Part shown: positions 1 to 7,500 of the stretch, one piece after another | Layout of the letters: each line of letters opens with the position of its first letter | How positions within the stretch are numbered: position 1 is the stretch's first letter | Assembly: GCA_003533975.1 (NCBI GenBank) | Contig: DQCL01000037.1 | Location: forward strand, 1-15,892 | From: Octadecabacter sp. | Lineage (GTDB): Bacteria > Pseudomonadota > Alphaproteobacteria > Rhodobacterales > Rhodobacteraceae | Length of the DNA: 15,892 nt | Direction: 5' to 3' | Made by a program: the position numbers and the translations under genes | The notes under the pieces: generated by a model | Seen by the model: only the letters and a program-made list of their open reading frames with translations | Databases searched by the model: none | Told to the model about the DNA's origin: nothing

Positions 1-2141
1 GTGATCCGCTCGATTGAGGTGAAACGAACGCTTTCGCCGGTATCATTGCCCGCATCATCAAGATAGTGAACCGTGCCGTTTAAGGGATTGCCGTCATATT
101 CAACGCGGGTGTTTCCAGACAGGTTAAGCGTATCAAATCCCTTGCCGCCGTTGATCTGTCCAATATCGGCGCCTGCTTCCAGATGAACTGTATCGTCGCC
201 ACGGCTAAGGTTGACGTTGCCATCGACCGTTGTGCGTGCGCCGAGTGTTACGTCGTCGTCACCGCCTCCGGCGCAAAGTGTGCCATCAATAGACGCGCGG
301 TCTGACAGGATGATCGTGTCATTACCGCCCCCAGTGCTGACGTTGCCGCCAACATGGGCCATGTCTGACAGGAAAACGATGTCATCGCCGTGGTTCGTGG
401 CGATGCTTCCGAATACGTCCGCAGTGCCTTCCAACGAAACCGTATCGTCGCCAAAACTCGTCCGGACGCTGCCCAGAACTGTGCCGCTGGACATCGTAAA
501 GGTATCGTCACCTCCACCCATCTGCACACCACCCGTGATCGTCGTGCCACCAGATAGTGTCACGATGTCATCGCCCCCGTGTGTGTAGACCGACCCATTC
601 ACCGACTTCGCGGTGAGGGTAATGATGTCGACCTGCCATGTCGTGTCAATCGGATCGGCATCCGTAAGGCTGCGGTCTTGTGCAACGAAAACATCGTCTT
701 GCACCATATCTACGTCGGTGTTGCGTTCGATGATGGTGGCAAAGGTGCTGTCTTGGACTTCAGCGATAATCGCGTCTCCCAAAGCAGGGTCAAGTTCGCC
801 AAACGTTTCATCAGCAGCGCGGGTTCGTGTGAACTGATCTGCGATGATATGGGTGAAAAGGGGCCCCATCTGGGTGCCGTCAATCGCATCCTCAGCCAAG
901 CCACCCACCCAAAGATCCACTTGGAAAACATCTGTGTAGGCTGCGGCAAGTCGTACTTGCACATCTTCGTCACTGGTGATGATGGAAAAATCGAGCGGGT
1001 CCAAGGTGTCAGGGGCAATGTCGCCAATCAACTGCGCACGCACGTTGATGTAGCTGTCCAACCCGTGATCCAGCCCGCGCGCCATATTAATCGCCGCGAG
1101 GGAAAATCCAGACACACCCGCAGGCGTTTCCAGAAAGAAGTTCAAGTCATCAACGATTTCCGTGTCGAGTTCTTGCGCCGTCGCGCTGAGCTGGCCGCGC
1201 ATGATTGCTTCAATGCCGCCGTCTTCAACCGGAGAATGGTTAAAGTAGCTGTCCATCAACGCCATTGAGCCGTCGTCGGTGCCATCATCCGCGATTCGGT
1301 CAATGCTGGAGGAGACCAGCGTGTGGCCGAACCGGAATGCTGCTGTTGAAAACTCGACGGACACTTCACCTGTTTCATCCGTATCATAGCCGGTGTCTTC
1401 GCCGACGGCATCACCGACCAAATGCGGTAGCCACTCGTTGTAGGTGATCTTCTGGAGCTCATATTCAACGATGGAACGCGCAGCATCATAAAGCTGTTCG
1501 TCATCCCAATCAGGGTGTTCTTGGGCCAGCTTTTCGGCCCAGTAGTTATGGTCGCGCACAAACATTGTTTGCAAAGACAATAGGTTAGGATTCTCGTTGG
1601 CGCGAATATCGCCAGCGAGGTAAACAGGATCATCCCCCTCAATGTCGCCCGCCATAAAGCTGTCTTCATCGGCATCGGGTAGCATTTCACTGGCCGACGT
1701 CGTGTCATCCTGCATCCGCAGTTTGCCACCCTCAAAGCTGCGCAGGTCATCCATGCGCGCCTCGGTTGACCCGTAAACTTGCGATCCATCTATTTGCCAC
1801 GTCACAGCATTGAACGGCGCAATCGTTTCGCCTTCACCAATTTCATCTGCCACAGCCGAGCGCGCAATATCGTGGGGCATACCGACCAGATCAAGCACGC
1901 CTTCGTCGTGGTCCTCGGGCGTGAGAACCATATCGTGGTCTAGGAACTGGCCAAAAGTGGTAAACAGCGTCGATAGGCCAGCACTATTGGGCGCGTCGCC
2001 GTCTTGGTCGAATACAACCATCGACACTTGCACAAGATCAGCACCACCGCTGAATGTTTCAGAGATGCCATCCTCGTATCGCGCCTCGGTGAGGCGTTCT
2101 TGTGCTTCGATATTCGCAAGAAAAGGACAGCTATTTGCCAT
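1..2141 (-). CDS. Animal-type heme peroxidase with GDD-type repeat region, partial (C-terminus beyond left edge)
   Basis: One frame stays open for 713 codons from ATG at 2141 (start MANSCPFLAN, AGGTGG just upstream) to the window edge. The N-terminal ~500 residues match the animal heme peroxidase (peroxidase-cyclooxygenase) superfamily. GQFLDHD at 64-70 holds distal His69 and Asp68, equivalent to the heme-ester Asp. RANENP at 180-185 holds catalytic Arg180 and the second ester residue Glu183. RFGHTLV at 270-276 holds proximal His273. These residues predict a covalently bound heme and H2O2-dependent oxidation of small substrates or halides. From residue ~523 come about seven 20-21-residue units, each starting G-D-D. 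There is no N-terminal signal peptide, which fits type I (RTX-like) secretion by a C-terminal signal lying outside the window. Bacterial peroxidases with hemolysin-type repeats are known. The actual substrate and the export route are inferred. Confidence 0.88.
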   Translation of the reverse strand, partial: MANSCPFLANIEAQERLTEARYEDGISETFSGGADLVQVSMVVFDQDGDAPNSAGLSTLFTTFGQFLDHDMVLTPEDHDEGVLDLVGMPHDIARSAVADEIGEGETIAPFNAVTWQIDGSQVYGSTEARMDDLRSFEGGKLRMQDDTTSASEMLPDADEDSFMAGDIEGDDPVYLAGDIRANENPNLLSLQTMFVRDHNYWAEKLAQEHPDWDDEQLYDAARSIVEYELQKITYNEWLPHLVGDAVGEDTGYDTDETGEVSVEFSTAAFRFGHTLVSSSIDRIADDGTDDGSMALMDSYFNHSPVEDGGIEAIMRGQLSATAQELDTEIVDDLNFFLETPAGVSGFSLAAINMARGLDHGLDSYINVRAQLIGDIAPDTLDPLDFSIITSDEDVQVRLAAAYTDVFQVDLWVGGLAEDAIDGTQMGPLFTHIIADQFTRTRAADETFGELDPALGDAIIAEVQDSTFATIIERNTDVDMVQDDVFVAQDRSLTDADPIDTTWQVDIITLTAKSVNGSVYTHGGDDIVTLSGGTTITGGVQMGGGDDTFTMSSGTVLGSVRTSFGDDTVSLEGTADVFGSIATNHGDDIVFLSDMAHVGGNVSTGGGNDTIILSDRASIDGTLCAGGGDDDVTLGARTTVDGNVNLSRGDDTVHLEAGADIGQINGGKGFDTLNLSGNTRVEYDGNPLNGTVHYLDDAGNDTGESVRFTSIERI
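132..575 (-). repeat. Tandem 20-21-residue GDD repeats inside the peroxidase gene
   Basis: In the peroxidase frame, residues ~523-668 form about seven units of 20-21 residues (60-63 bases). Each opens with GDD or a close variant (GND, GFD), followed by a short hydrophobic strand and a second G-x-V/I strand near the unit's end. The spacing is very regular, while the DNA has diverged. The pattern suggests a stacked beta-roll or beta-helix. It differs from the classic nine-residue RTX nonapeptide, so calcium binding through the GDD acids is an inference. Confidence 0.75.
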
Positions 2142-2229
2142 CAGACCACCTACACCTCTCCCCAAGTGACAATTAAGGATTTGGTAAGGTTTTGACAAAT
2201 TAATTGAGGAAACAGAGTGTATTATGCAC

Positions 2230-2257
2230 AAAGCCCGAACAGTTAAGTCCGGGCCTT
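2230..2257 (-). terminator. Rho-independent-type terminator after the DUF882 gene
   Basis: Arms 2233-2240 and 2247-2254 form an 8-bp stem with one G-U wobble and a 6-base loop. It is GC-rich at the base, and on the minus strand TTT follows. It lies about 40 bases past the stop of the DUF882 gene and before the start of the peroxidase gene, so the two minus-strand genes are probably separate transcripts. The short T-tract makes it a modest terminator. Confidence 0.55.
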
Positions 2258-2295
2258 TAGATTGTATCAGGTATAAAGACGGTCAGTCGAAGGGC

Positions 2296-2865
2296 TTAGC
2301 TGCCCCAGCTGCGCACTGCACCGCAATCAACATGGATAAAGTTAGAACCGGAATAGCGGCCAACACCACCAGCATTACAGCTGGCTGCAGCGCGTGCCAT
2401 TTGGTTCACAGAACGACCTTGCATACGCAAGTCGGACGCCTTGCCCTGCAGGTGCAATGAATTACGCGCAACACCAGAGGAGTTCGCACGCAACATCGCG
2501 TTCGTTTGTGGTGAACGATAGCCGGAAATCAGCGTGTAGGGCTGATCGTTATCCAGAAGGTTTTGAGTAGCGGCCACGATGTCGATCGTACGGGTGTCGA
2601 TCTGGTGTGTTTGGCCATTGCGCCAGTCGCGGAAGAATCGGTTAACTTCTGTCATGGCTTCAGAAATGTAGTTTCCTTCGATCCAATAGATCGTGTCGAT
2701 GCTTTCGCCAGTGCGCCCAGAATACATTTTCAAGCGGCGAATATCACCGCCACCGCGCAAAAAACCTGCTGCATTTGAATATGTGGGGGCGGCCATAACT
2801 GCTGTCGCTGCAAAAGCGCCTAGCAAGCCACGCCGAGAAATGCTCGAAGTTGTTTTCATAGTCAT
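2296..2865 (-). CDS. DUF882 / M15-type zinc peptidoglycan peptidase (MepK/YcbK-like), Tat-exported
   Basis: This 189-residue protein opens with a twin-arginine signal (SRRGLLGAF, Arg11-Arg12), a hydrophobic stretch and a likely cleavage site near Ala32. The mature part carries the M15A/DUF882 metallopeptidase signature: SGYRS at 114-118, SLHLQGKASD at 136-145 with zinc ligands His138 and Asp145, and HVD at 178-180 with the third ligand His178. E. coli MepK (YcbK) of this family is a peptidoglycan endopeptidase that cuts mDAP-mDAP (3-3) cross-links. The length fits the family. It is divergent from an L,D-transpeptidase that would make those bonds, which supports the role. The start could also be the ATG at 2859; neither has a strong ribosome-binding site. 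Family assignment is firm; bond specificity is inferred. Confidence 0.88.
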   Translation of the reverse strand: MTMKTTSSISRRGLLGAFAATAVMAAPTYSNAAGFLRGGGDIRRLKMYSGRTGESIDTIYWIEGNYISEAMTEVNRFFRDWRNGQTHQIDTRTIDIVAATQNLLDNDQPYTLISGYRSPQTNAMLRANSSGVARNSLHLQGKASDLRMQGRSVNQMARAAASCNAGGVGRYSGSNFIHVDCGAVRSWGS

Positions 2866-2894
2866 GTTAGCGCTGTCCCGTCGCTTACCTGTAA

Positions 2895-2931
2895 ACCCGC
2901 AATTTTACGGGTGTTTCTGCATTCTTGTCCC
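2895..2931 (-). promoter_or_regulatory. Candidate promoter with overlapping palindrome upstream of the DUF882 gene
   Basis: Read on the minus strand, GGGACA (2931-2926) and TAAAAT (2907-2902) are separated by 18 bases. They match the sigma-70 -35 and -10 boxes at 4/6 and 5/6 positions. The -10 box sits inside an inverted repeat (ACCCG at 2895-2899 with CGGGT at 2908-2912). Such a palindrome over a -10 could be an operator, or it may be chance. Confidence 0.3.
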
Positions 2932-3177
2932 CAGATGCCTGAGCTCTATGCCATAAAATGATTCGTGGACCAAGCCCTTTGAAGGTCGAGATGTCTTATC
3001 AAGGGGGAAATAGGCGGTATTTTGCGCAGATTGTGTGCATTCCGCGACTTGTTGCATTTGTGCAAGGTCGGTCTGCGGCTCTGCTGTGACACGAATAAAC
3101 CAACTCGCGTCATAGCGGGAATGTGAATAGACTTAAAAGGCTCGCTGCCTGATTTATGGATCAAAGCTATTCACCTA

Positions 3178-3194
3178 CCCACAATCAATGTGGG
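3178..3194 (+). other. Small hairpin in the 5' leader of the L,D-transpeptidase gene
   Basis: CCCACA and TGTGGG form a perfect 6-bp stem with a 5-base loop, ending 14 bases before the G-rich ribosome-binding site of the gene at 3219. It may mark the untranslated leader and could modulate translation. No T-run follows, so it is not a terminator. Confidence 0.35.
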
Positions 3195-3218
3195 CCTGTA
3201 TGTTCCTGGGGGGACCAC

Positions 3219-4826
3219 ATGACGATGTTTAATCAATTGTTTTTGCGCAATTTTGCGCTGCTGGCGTTTGTTTTCGCCTTTGCTTTGCCGGCACAAGACG
3301 CCAGCGCCCAGACAACCGCCTTTCGCCAAGCTGTCGCTGAGGGTGCTGCACAAGATGAGGCTTTGGCCGAATTCTACCGCGGCCGCGAGTTTGAGGGTAT
3401 TTGGACTGGCGCAACGGGGCGTGACCGTTCCCGCCGCAACGCGCTGTTGGCTGCTTTCGCTAGCGCAGGAGACCACGGTCTTCCAGCCGCCCAATATGAC
3501 CCGAATGCATTAATGGCGCGCCTGCAAGCCGCCAACACCCCAGCAGAGAAAGGCGCGATGGAAGTCGAGATGTCGCGCTTGTTCCTGTCATATGCCCGCG
3601 ACATTCAAACCGGTATCCTGACGCCAAGCCGTGTGGTTTCTGAAATTCACCGCGAAGTGCCGCTTCGTTCGCGCTTGGGCTATATCCAAGGTTTCGTTGC
3701 CTCCTCGCCGGCATCCTACCTCGCATCACTGCCGCCAAGCTCCCCAGAGTATGCGCGTCTGTTGCGTGAGAAGTTGAACCTTGAGCGCCTGTTGGCGAAC
3801 GGCGGTTGGGGCGCGACAGTTACTGGCGGCGGCCTCGTGCCGGGTGCGTCTGGCGCGGGTGTTGTTGCTTTGCGCGATCGTCTGGTTGCGATGGGTTACA
3901 TGGAACGCTCTGCCACTCAAACTTATGACGCAACTGTGCAAGCGGCGGTTCAACGTTTCCAACAGGCCCACGGTCTGACGGCAGACGGTGAAGCTGGGGC
4001 AGGGACTTTGCGTGAGTTGAACGTTCCAGTCGCGTCCCGCTTGCAGCAGGTTGTCGTTGCGATGGAACGCGAACGCTGGATGAACCGCCCACGTGGTGAG
4101 CGTCATATTTGGGTAAACCTCGTCGATTTCACAGCCGCGATCATGGATAACGACCGTGTCACATACCAAACGCGTTCCGTAATCGGTGCCACAGCGAGCA
4201 ATCGTCAAAGCCCTGAGTTTTCAGATGTTATGGAATTCATGGTCATCAACCCGAGCTGGTATGTGCCGCGTTCGATCATCGTGAACGAATATCTTCCTGC
4301 ACTTCAGCGCAATCGTAACGCCGTTAGCCATATTGAAATCACAGACAGCCGTGGCCGTGCCGTTAACCGCAGCAATGTGAACTTCAGTCAGTTTAGCGCG
4401 AGCACCTTCCCATACTCCATGCGTCAACCTCCGAGCCGTGGTAACGCGCTAGGTCTGGTCAAGTTCATCTTTCCGAACCAGCACAATATTTACCTGCACG
4501 ACACGCCGGCAAAGTCATTGTTTGGCCGCGAAGTTCGCGCGTTTTCACACGGCTGTATCCGGCTGAATGACCCGTTTGATTTCGCCTACGCGTTGTTAGC
4601 GGCACAGGAGGCTGACCCTGAAGGCGTTTTCCAGTCGCATCTGCGCACGGGTCGCGAAGCGCGAGTTAACCTAGAAAACCCGGTTCCGGTGCATCTGGTT
4701 TACCGCACGGCCTTCACGCACACGACAGGCCAGCTGAACTTCCGCGGTGATGTTTACAACCGTGACAGCCGCATCTGGAATGCATTGGCAAACGAAGGGG
4801 TGGCTGTCCGCGCGATTGGCGGGTAA
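3219..4826 (+). CDS. L,D-transpeptidase, YcbB/LdtD type
   Basis: This periplasmic enzyme family forms 3-3 peptidoglycan cross-links, or attaches proteins to peptidoglycan, by a cysteine transpeptidation. The 535-residue protein has a signal peptide (residues 1-30, ending DASA). An N-terminal helical domain follows, then a peptidoglycan-binding_1 domain at ~213-268 (RFQQAHGL, DGEAG). The YkuD catalytic domain spans ~296-470 with HDTP at 427-430 and SHGCIRL at 443-449, giving catalytic Cys446. This order is that of the large YcbB class. I chose ATG 3219 because GGGGGGA lies five bases upstream and the signal peptide starts there; the longer frame from 3156 has no ribosome-binding site and masks the signal. 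It is first in a likely operon, 25 bases before the LpxD-like gene. Family certain; exact product inferred. Confidence 0.92.
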   Translation: MTMFNQLFLRNFALLAFVFAFALPAQDASAQTTAFRQAVAEGAAQDEALAEFYRGREFEGIWTGATGRDRSRRNALLAAFASAGDHGLPAAQYDPNALMARLQAANTPAEKGAMEVEMSRLFLSYARDIQTGILTPSRVVSEIHREVPLRSRLGYIQGFVASSPASYLASLPPSSPEYARLLREKLNLERLLANGGWGATVTGGGLVPGASGAGVVALRDRLVAMGYMERSATQTYDATVQAAVQRFQQAHGLTADGEAGAGTLRELNVPVASRLQQVVVAMERERWMNRPRGERHIWVNLVDFTAAIMDNDRVTYQTRSVIGATASNRQSPEFSDVMEFMVINPSWYVPRSIIVNEYLPALQRNRNAVSHIEITDSRGRAVNRSNVNFSQFSASTFPYSMRQPPSRGNALGLVKFIFPNQHNIYLHDTPAKSLFGREVRAFSHGCIRLNDPFDFAYALLAAQEADPEGVFQSHLRTGREARVNLENPVPVHLVYRTAFTHTTGQLNFRGDVYNRDSRIWNALANEGVAVRAIGG

Positions 4827-4851
4827 ATCTGATCCCGAATAGGGGACGCAG

Positions 4852-5895
4852 ATGCCACAGACTTTGAAAGAACTTGCTGCGTCGCTAGGGGCTGAAACCC
4901 TTGGCGACGCTTCGCTTTTGGTAGACCGCTTGGCGGAACCACTTGAGGCGCGTGCAGGGGATCTTGCACTTGCGGTGGCCCCGAAATTTGCCAAGCACCT
5001 GCAAATGTCAGCAGCCCGCGCCGCCGTGGTCTGGCCGGGGGCGAACCTAACCGAGCTTGGGCTTGAGGGTGCTATCGTTGCGCCAAGAGGACGCTTGGCG
5101 ATGGCGGGGCTCACCCAGCAAATGGATCAAGACCTGGCTTTTGACGGACAGATGGGCATCCATCCCAGCGCTGTGATTGACCCATCGGCCAAGATTGGTG
5201 AAGGCGCTGTAATTGGCCCGTTTGTCGTGATTGCGGCGGACGTTCAAATCGGCGTCAACGCACGGATCGGCACACATGTTAGCATCGGCTGCGAGGTCGA
5301 AATCGGCTCGGATGTCGTGCTCCATTCTGGGGTGCGGATTGGGCCGAACGTCGTCATGGGGCGCGACTGCATTGTACAGATGGGCGCGGCTATTGGCGGC
5401 GATGGGTTCTCTTTCACCACGGCAGAGCCTTCAAACGTGGAACGAGCTGTCCGCGCTCGCGGTGAACCGCTAGAGCCAATGGACGGAACATGGCACCGAA
5501 TTCATTCACTCGGCGGCGTTGTGATAGGCGATCACGTAGAGATCGGCGCAAATTCCACCATCGATGCCGGCACCATTCGCGCAACCCGTGTGTCGGACGG
5601 TTGCAAGATCGATAACCTTGTTCAGGTTGGGCATAATGTGGTTCTGGGCGAAGATTGCCTTCTTTGTGCGCAGGCGGCGGTGGCGGGGTCCGCTGTTCTC
5701 GGCGATCGCGTTATCCTTGGTGGTAAGTCGGGCGTTGCGGACAATCTGCACATTGGACGTGACGTTGTGGTCGGGGGCGGGGCGATCGTTCTGGGTAATG
5801 TCGCAGACGGCGTGTTTGTGTCCGGCCATCCGGCGCAACCGACACATGAGCACCGCGCAGGCATTAAGGCGCTGCGGCGTTTGAGTAAGCAATAA
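4852..5895 (+). CDS. lpxD: LpxD-type UDP-3-O-acylglucosamine N-acyltransferase
   Basis: LpxD transfers a 3-hydroxyacyl chain from acyl-ACP to the 2-amino group of UDP-3-O-acyl-glucosamine, the third step of lipid A synthesis, in the cytoplasm. The 347-residue protein has the family's N-terminal uridine-binding domain (~1-100) and a left-handed beta-helix of hexapeptide repeats (~103-325, such as VIGPFV and IGDHVEIG). It also has the signature KIDNLVQVGHNVV with the likely catalytic His261. At the spot where E. coli LpxD has a second conserved His (in GxAGH), this protein reads GVADN (Asn298). AGGGGA precedes ATG 4852. Length is normal. It is followed by an ACP and a ketoacyl synthase rather than by fabZ-lpxA, so it may be a paralogue acting on a special acyl chain or acceptor. 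Confidence 0.85.
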   Translation: MPQTLKELAASLGAETLGDASLLVDRLAEPLEARAGDLALAVAPKFAKHLQMSAARAAVVWPGANLTELGLEGAIVAPRGRLAMAGLTQQMDQDLAFDGQMGIHPSAVIDPSAKIGEGAVIGPFVVIAADVQIGVNARIGTHVSIGCEVEIGSDVVLHSGVRIGPNVVMGRDCIVQMGAAIGGDGFSFTTAEPSNVERAVRARGEPLEPMDGTWHRIHSLGGVVIGDHVEIGANSTIDAGTIRATRVSDGCKIDNLVQVGHNVVLGEDCLLCAQAAVAGSAVLGDRVILGGKSGVADNLHIGRDVVVGGGAIVLGNVADGVFVSGHPAQPTHEHRAGIKALRRLSKQ

Positions 5896-5910
5896 AGGTT
5901 CCAAAACCGC

Positions 5911-5933
5911 GCCCTTAGCTTTACATCAAGGGC
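5911..5933 (+). other. Inverted repeat between the lpxD-like and acyl carrier protein genes
   Basis: GCCCTT (5911-5916) and AAGGGC (5928-5933) form a perfect 6-bp stem with an 11-base loop in the 66-base gap before the acyl carrier protein. No T-tract follows. It could be an RNA processing or stability element that adjusts ACP levels inside the operon; this is speculative. Confidence 0.3.
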
Positions 5934-5961
5934 AGGATGAGGACACGACGGATACTTACAC

Positions 5962-6219
5962 ATGGGCATCGCACTTCAAGTCATTGAAATTATTTCACAA
6001 CAAGCTTTGCTTGAGCCAAGTGACGTGACCGAGGCGTCGACGCTCGAAGATCTCGGTATTGATAGCCTTGGTTTGGTTGAGAGCATTTTTGCAATTGAAG
6101 AAGCCTTTGATATTTCGGTGCCGTTTAACGCCAATGACCCAACCGAGGGCGATTTTGATATCTCCACCGTTGGGTCGATCATAAAAGCTGTGGATGCACT
6201 GGTGAAGGATCAAGCGTGA
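5962..6219 (+). CDS. Acyl carrier protein (specialised, non-housekeeping context)
   Basis: This 85-residue acidic protein has the four-helix acyl carrier protein pattern. The motif LGIDSLGLVE at 31-40 supplies Ser35 for 4'-phosphopantetheine attachment, and FAIEEAFDI follows in helix III. It would carry growing or finished acyl chains for the ketoacyl synthase downstream and the LpxD-type acyltransferase upstream. The sequence differs from the usual housekeeping AcpP (DSLDTVE) and its length is slightly greater, recalling dedicated ACPs such as AcpXL of rhizobia, though I cannot assign it to that group. The ribosome-binding site is weak. Its stop codon overlaps the GTG start of the next gene (GTGA), implying coupled translation. 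Confidence 0.88.
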   Translation: MGIALQVIEIISQQALLEPSDVTEASTLEDLGIDSLGLVESIFAIEEAFDISVPFNANDPTEGDFDISTVGSIIKAVDALVKDQA

Positions 6220-7424
6220 GACGGGTCGTCATCACCGGATCTGGCACCATCAATGCATTGGGCCATGATGTGGCCACCACGCTTGAGGCGATGCGCGAGG
6301 GACGCTGTGGCATCGGCCCGCTCGATATCCGTGATGTCGATCGCTTAGCTGTGAAAATCGGCGGGCAGGTGCATGGCTACGATGAGCAATCGCATTTTAA
6401 CCGCCAGCAAATCAGCCTTTATGACCGCTTTACCCAATTCACGCTTCTTGCTGCAAAACAGGCGATTGATGAAGCTGGGATAACGTTTTCGGGTGATCTT
6501 GCAGACCGTTCAGGCGTTGTTCTTGGCACATCCGGTGGGGGTTTGAACACGCAAGACGAAAACTACCGTGCCGTCTATGAAGAAGGCAAAAACCGCGTGC
6601 ATCCGTTCATTGTTCCCAAGCTGATGAACAACGCCGCCGCAAGCCATGTGTCGATGCAGTACAATCTGCGCGGCCCGTCATTTACCGTGGCCACGGCCTG
6701 CGCTTCAAGCAATCACGCGATGGGCCAAGCCTTTATGATGATCCGCTCCGGCATGGCTGATGTGATGGTGACGGGTGGGTCTGAATCAATGCTGTGCTTT
6801 GGCGGTGTCAAAGCATGGGAAGGACTGCGCGTTATGTCCAAGGATGCGTGTCGCCCGTTTTCGGCCACACGCAACGGCATGGTTCAGGGCGAAGGCGCAG
6901 GTGTGTTTGTCTTTGAGGACTATGACCATGCCGTCAAACGTGGGGCAGTTATCCTTCCTGAAGTTGCAGGCTTTGCAATGTCTTCCGATGCCTCAGATAT
7001 CGTCACGCCGTCCAAACAGGGTACAGCACGCGCGATTGCAGGCGCATTGAAAGATGCGAACCTTAGCCGCGAAGATGTCGGCTACATTAACGCCCACGGC
7101 ACCGGCACGGCGGCAAATGACAAAACAGAATGCGCGGCTGTGGCGGATGTGTTTGGTGCCCATGCTGACAATCTGATGATGTCCAGTACCAAGTCCATGC
7201 ACGGCCATTTGATTGGCGGCACCGGCGCGGTTGAACTTTTGGCCTGCGTGATGGCGCTACGTGATGGCGTTATTGCGCCGACGATCGGCTACGAAGAAGC
7301 TGACCCTGAATGCGCGCTCGATGTGGTCCCGAATGAGGCGCGCGAGGCGAAGGTGAACGCCGTTTTATCCAACGCCTTTGCCTTTGGGGGCCTCAACGCT
7401 GTTATTGCACTTAAGTCGGCCTGA
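6216..7424 (+). CDS. Beta-ketoacyl-ACP synthase, KAS I/II (FabF/FabB-like)
   Basis: This 402-residue condensing enzyme extends acyl-ACP by two carbons using malonyl-ACP. The catalytic triad is visible: Cys162 in TACASSNH, His294 in NAHGTGT and His331 in STKSMHGHLIGG, with Lys326 also in place. GTSGGG at 104-109 and the glycine-rich C-terminal NAFAFGGLN at 386-394 are family hallmarks. The start is GTG at 6216, overlapping the ACP stop by four bases, and gives the expected N-terminus (RRVVITGSG). The pairing with a dedicated ACP and an LpxD-type acyltransferase suggests a specialised acyl chain rather than bulk fatty acid synthesis, so I do not assign the fabF symbol. It ends the operon, directly before a strong terminator. 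Confidence 0.9.
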   Translation: MRRVVITGSGTINALGHDVATTLEAMREGRCGIGPLDIRDVDRLAVKIGGQVHGYDEQSHFNRQQISLYDRFTQFTLLAAKQAIDEAGITFSGDLADRSGVVLGTSGGGLNTQDENYRAVYEEGKNRVHPFIVPKLMNNAAASHVSMQYNLRGPSFTVATACASSNHAMGQAFMMIRSGMADVMVTGGSESMLCFGGVKAWEGLRVMSKDACRPFSATRNGMVQGEGAGVFVFEDYDHAVKRGAVILPEVAGFAMSSDASDIVTPSKQGTARAIAGALKDANLSREDVGYINAHGTGTAANDKTECAAVADVFGAHADNLMMSSTKSMHGHLIGGTGAVELLACVMALRDGVIAPTIGYEEADPECALDVVPNEAREAKVNAVLSNAFAFGGLNAVIALKSA

Positions 7425-7431
7425 ACGCAAA

Positions 7432-7458
7432 ATGCCGCGCCTGTTTTAGGCGCGGCAT
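7432..7458. terminator. Strong hairpin terminator between convergent genes, probably bidirectional
   Basis: A perfect 10-bp GC-rich stem (ATGCCGCGCC at 7432-7441, GGCGCGGCAT at 7449-7458) encloses a 7-base loop. It lies 7 bases after the ketoacyl synthase stop. T-rich sequence follows on the plus strand, and TTTT follows the stem on the minus strand, where it lies about 40 bases past the IalB-family gene. It therefore likely serves both transcripts. Confidence 0.85.
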
Positions 7459-7500
7459 CATTATTTCTTTGGCTTTTAAATACTCAACAAACGGGACAGA

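Larger units (their letters stand above)
2866..3218. other. Divergent intergenic region between the DUF882 and L,D-transpeptidase genes
   Basis: This 353-base stretch holds no convincing gene. It must contain both divergent promoters. Visible structure includes the candidate minus-strand promoter near 2895-2931 and a small inverted repeat at 3052-3065 (TTGCA, 4-base spacer, TGCAA). A perfect 6-bp hairpin lies at 3178-3194 (CCCACA, 5-base loop, TGTGGG), 24 bases before the transpeptidase start codon. I could not place a plus-strand promoter with confidence. Confidence 0.6.

Noticed and set aside
132..575. Regular ~63-base periodicity as a CRISPR or DNA satellite
   Set aside because: The periodicity is at protein level in the peroxidase frame. 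The DNA units are diverged and there are no identical repeats with unique spacers.
579..1268. Plus-strand open frame of 229 codons
   Set aside because: It lies wholly opposite the heme peroxidase frame, whose catalytic motifs are clear. The plus-strand translation has no recognisable domain.
1256..1789. Minus-strand open frame of 177 codons
   Set aside because: It is a shifted frame inside the peroxidase gene. The correct frame runs through it with conserved RANENP and FGHTLV motifs.
3156..3218. Upstream ATG extending the L,D-transpeptidase by 21 residues
   Set aside because: No ribosome-binding site, a hairpin lies within the extension, and it would bury the signal peptide.
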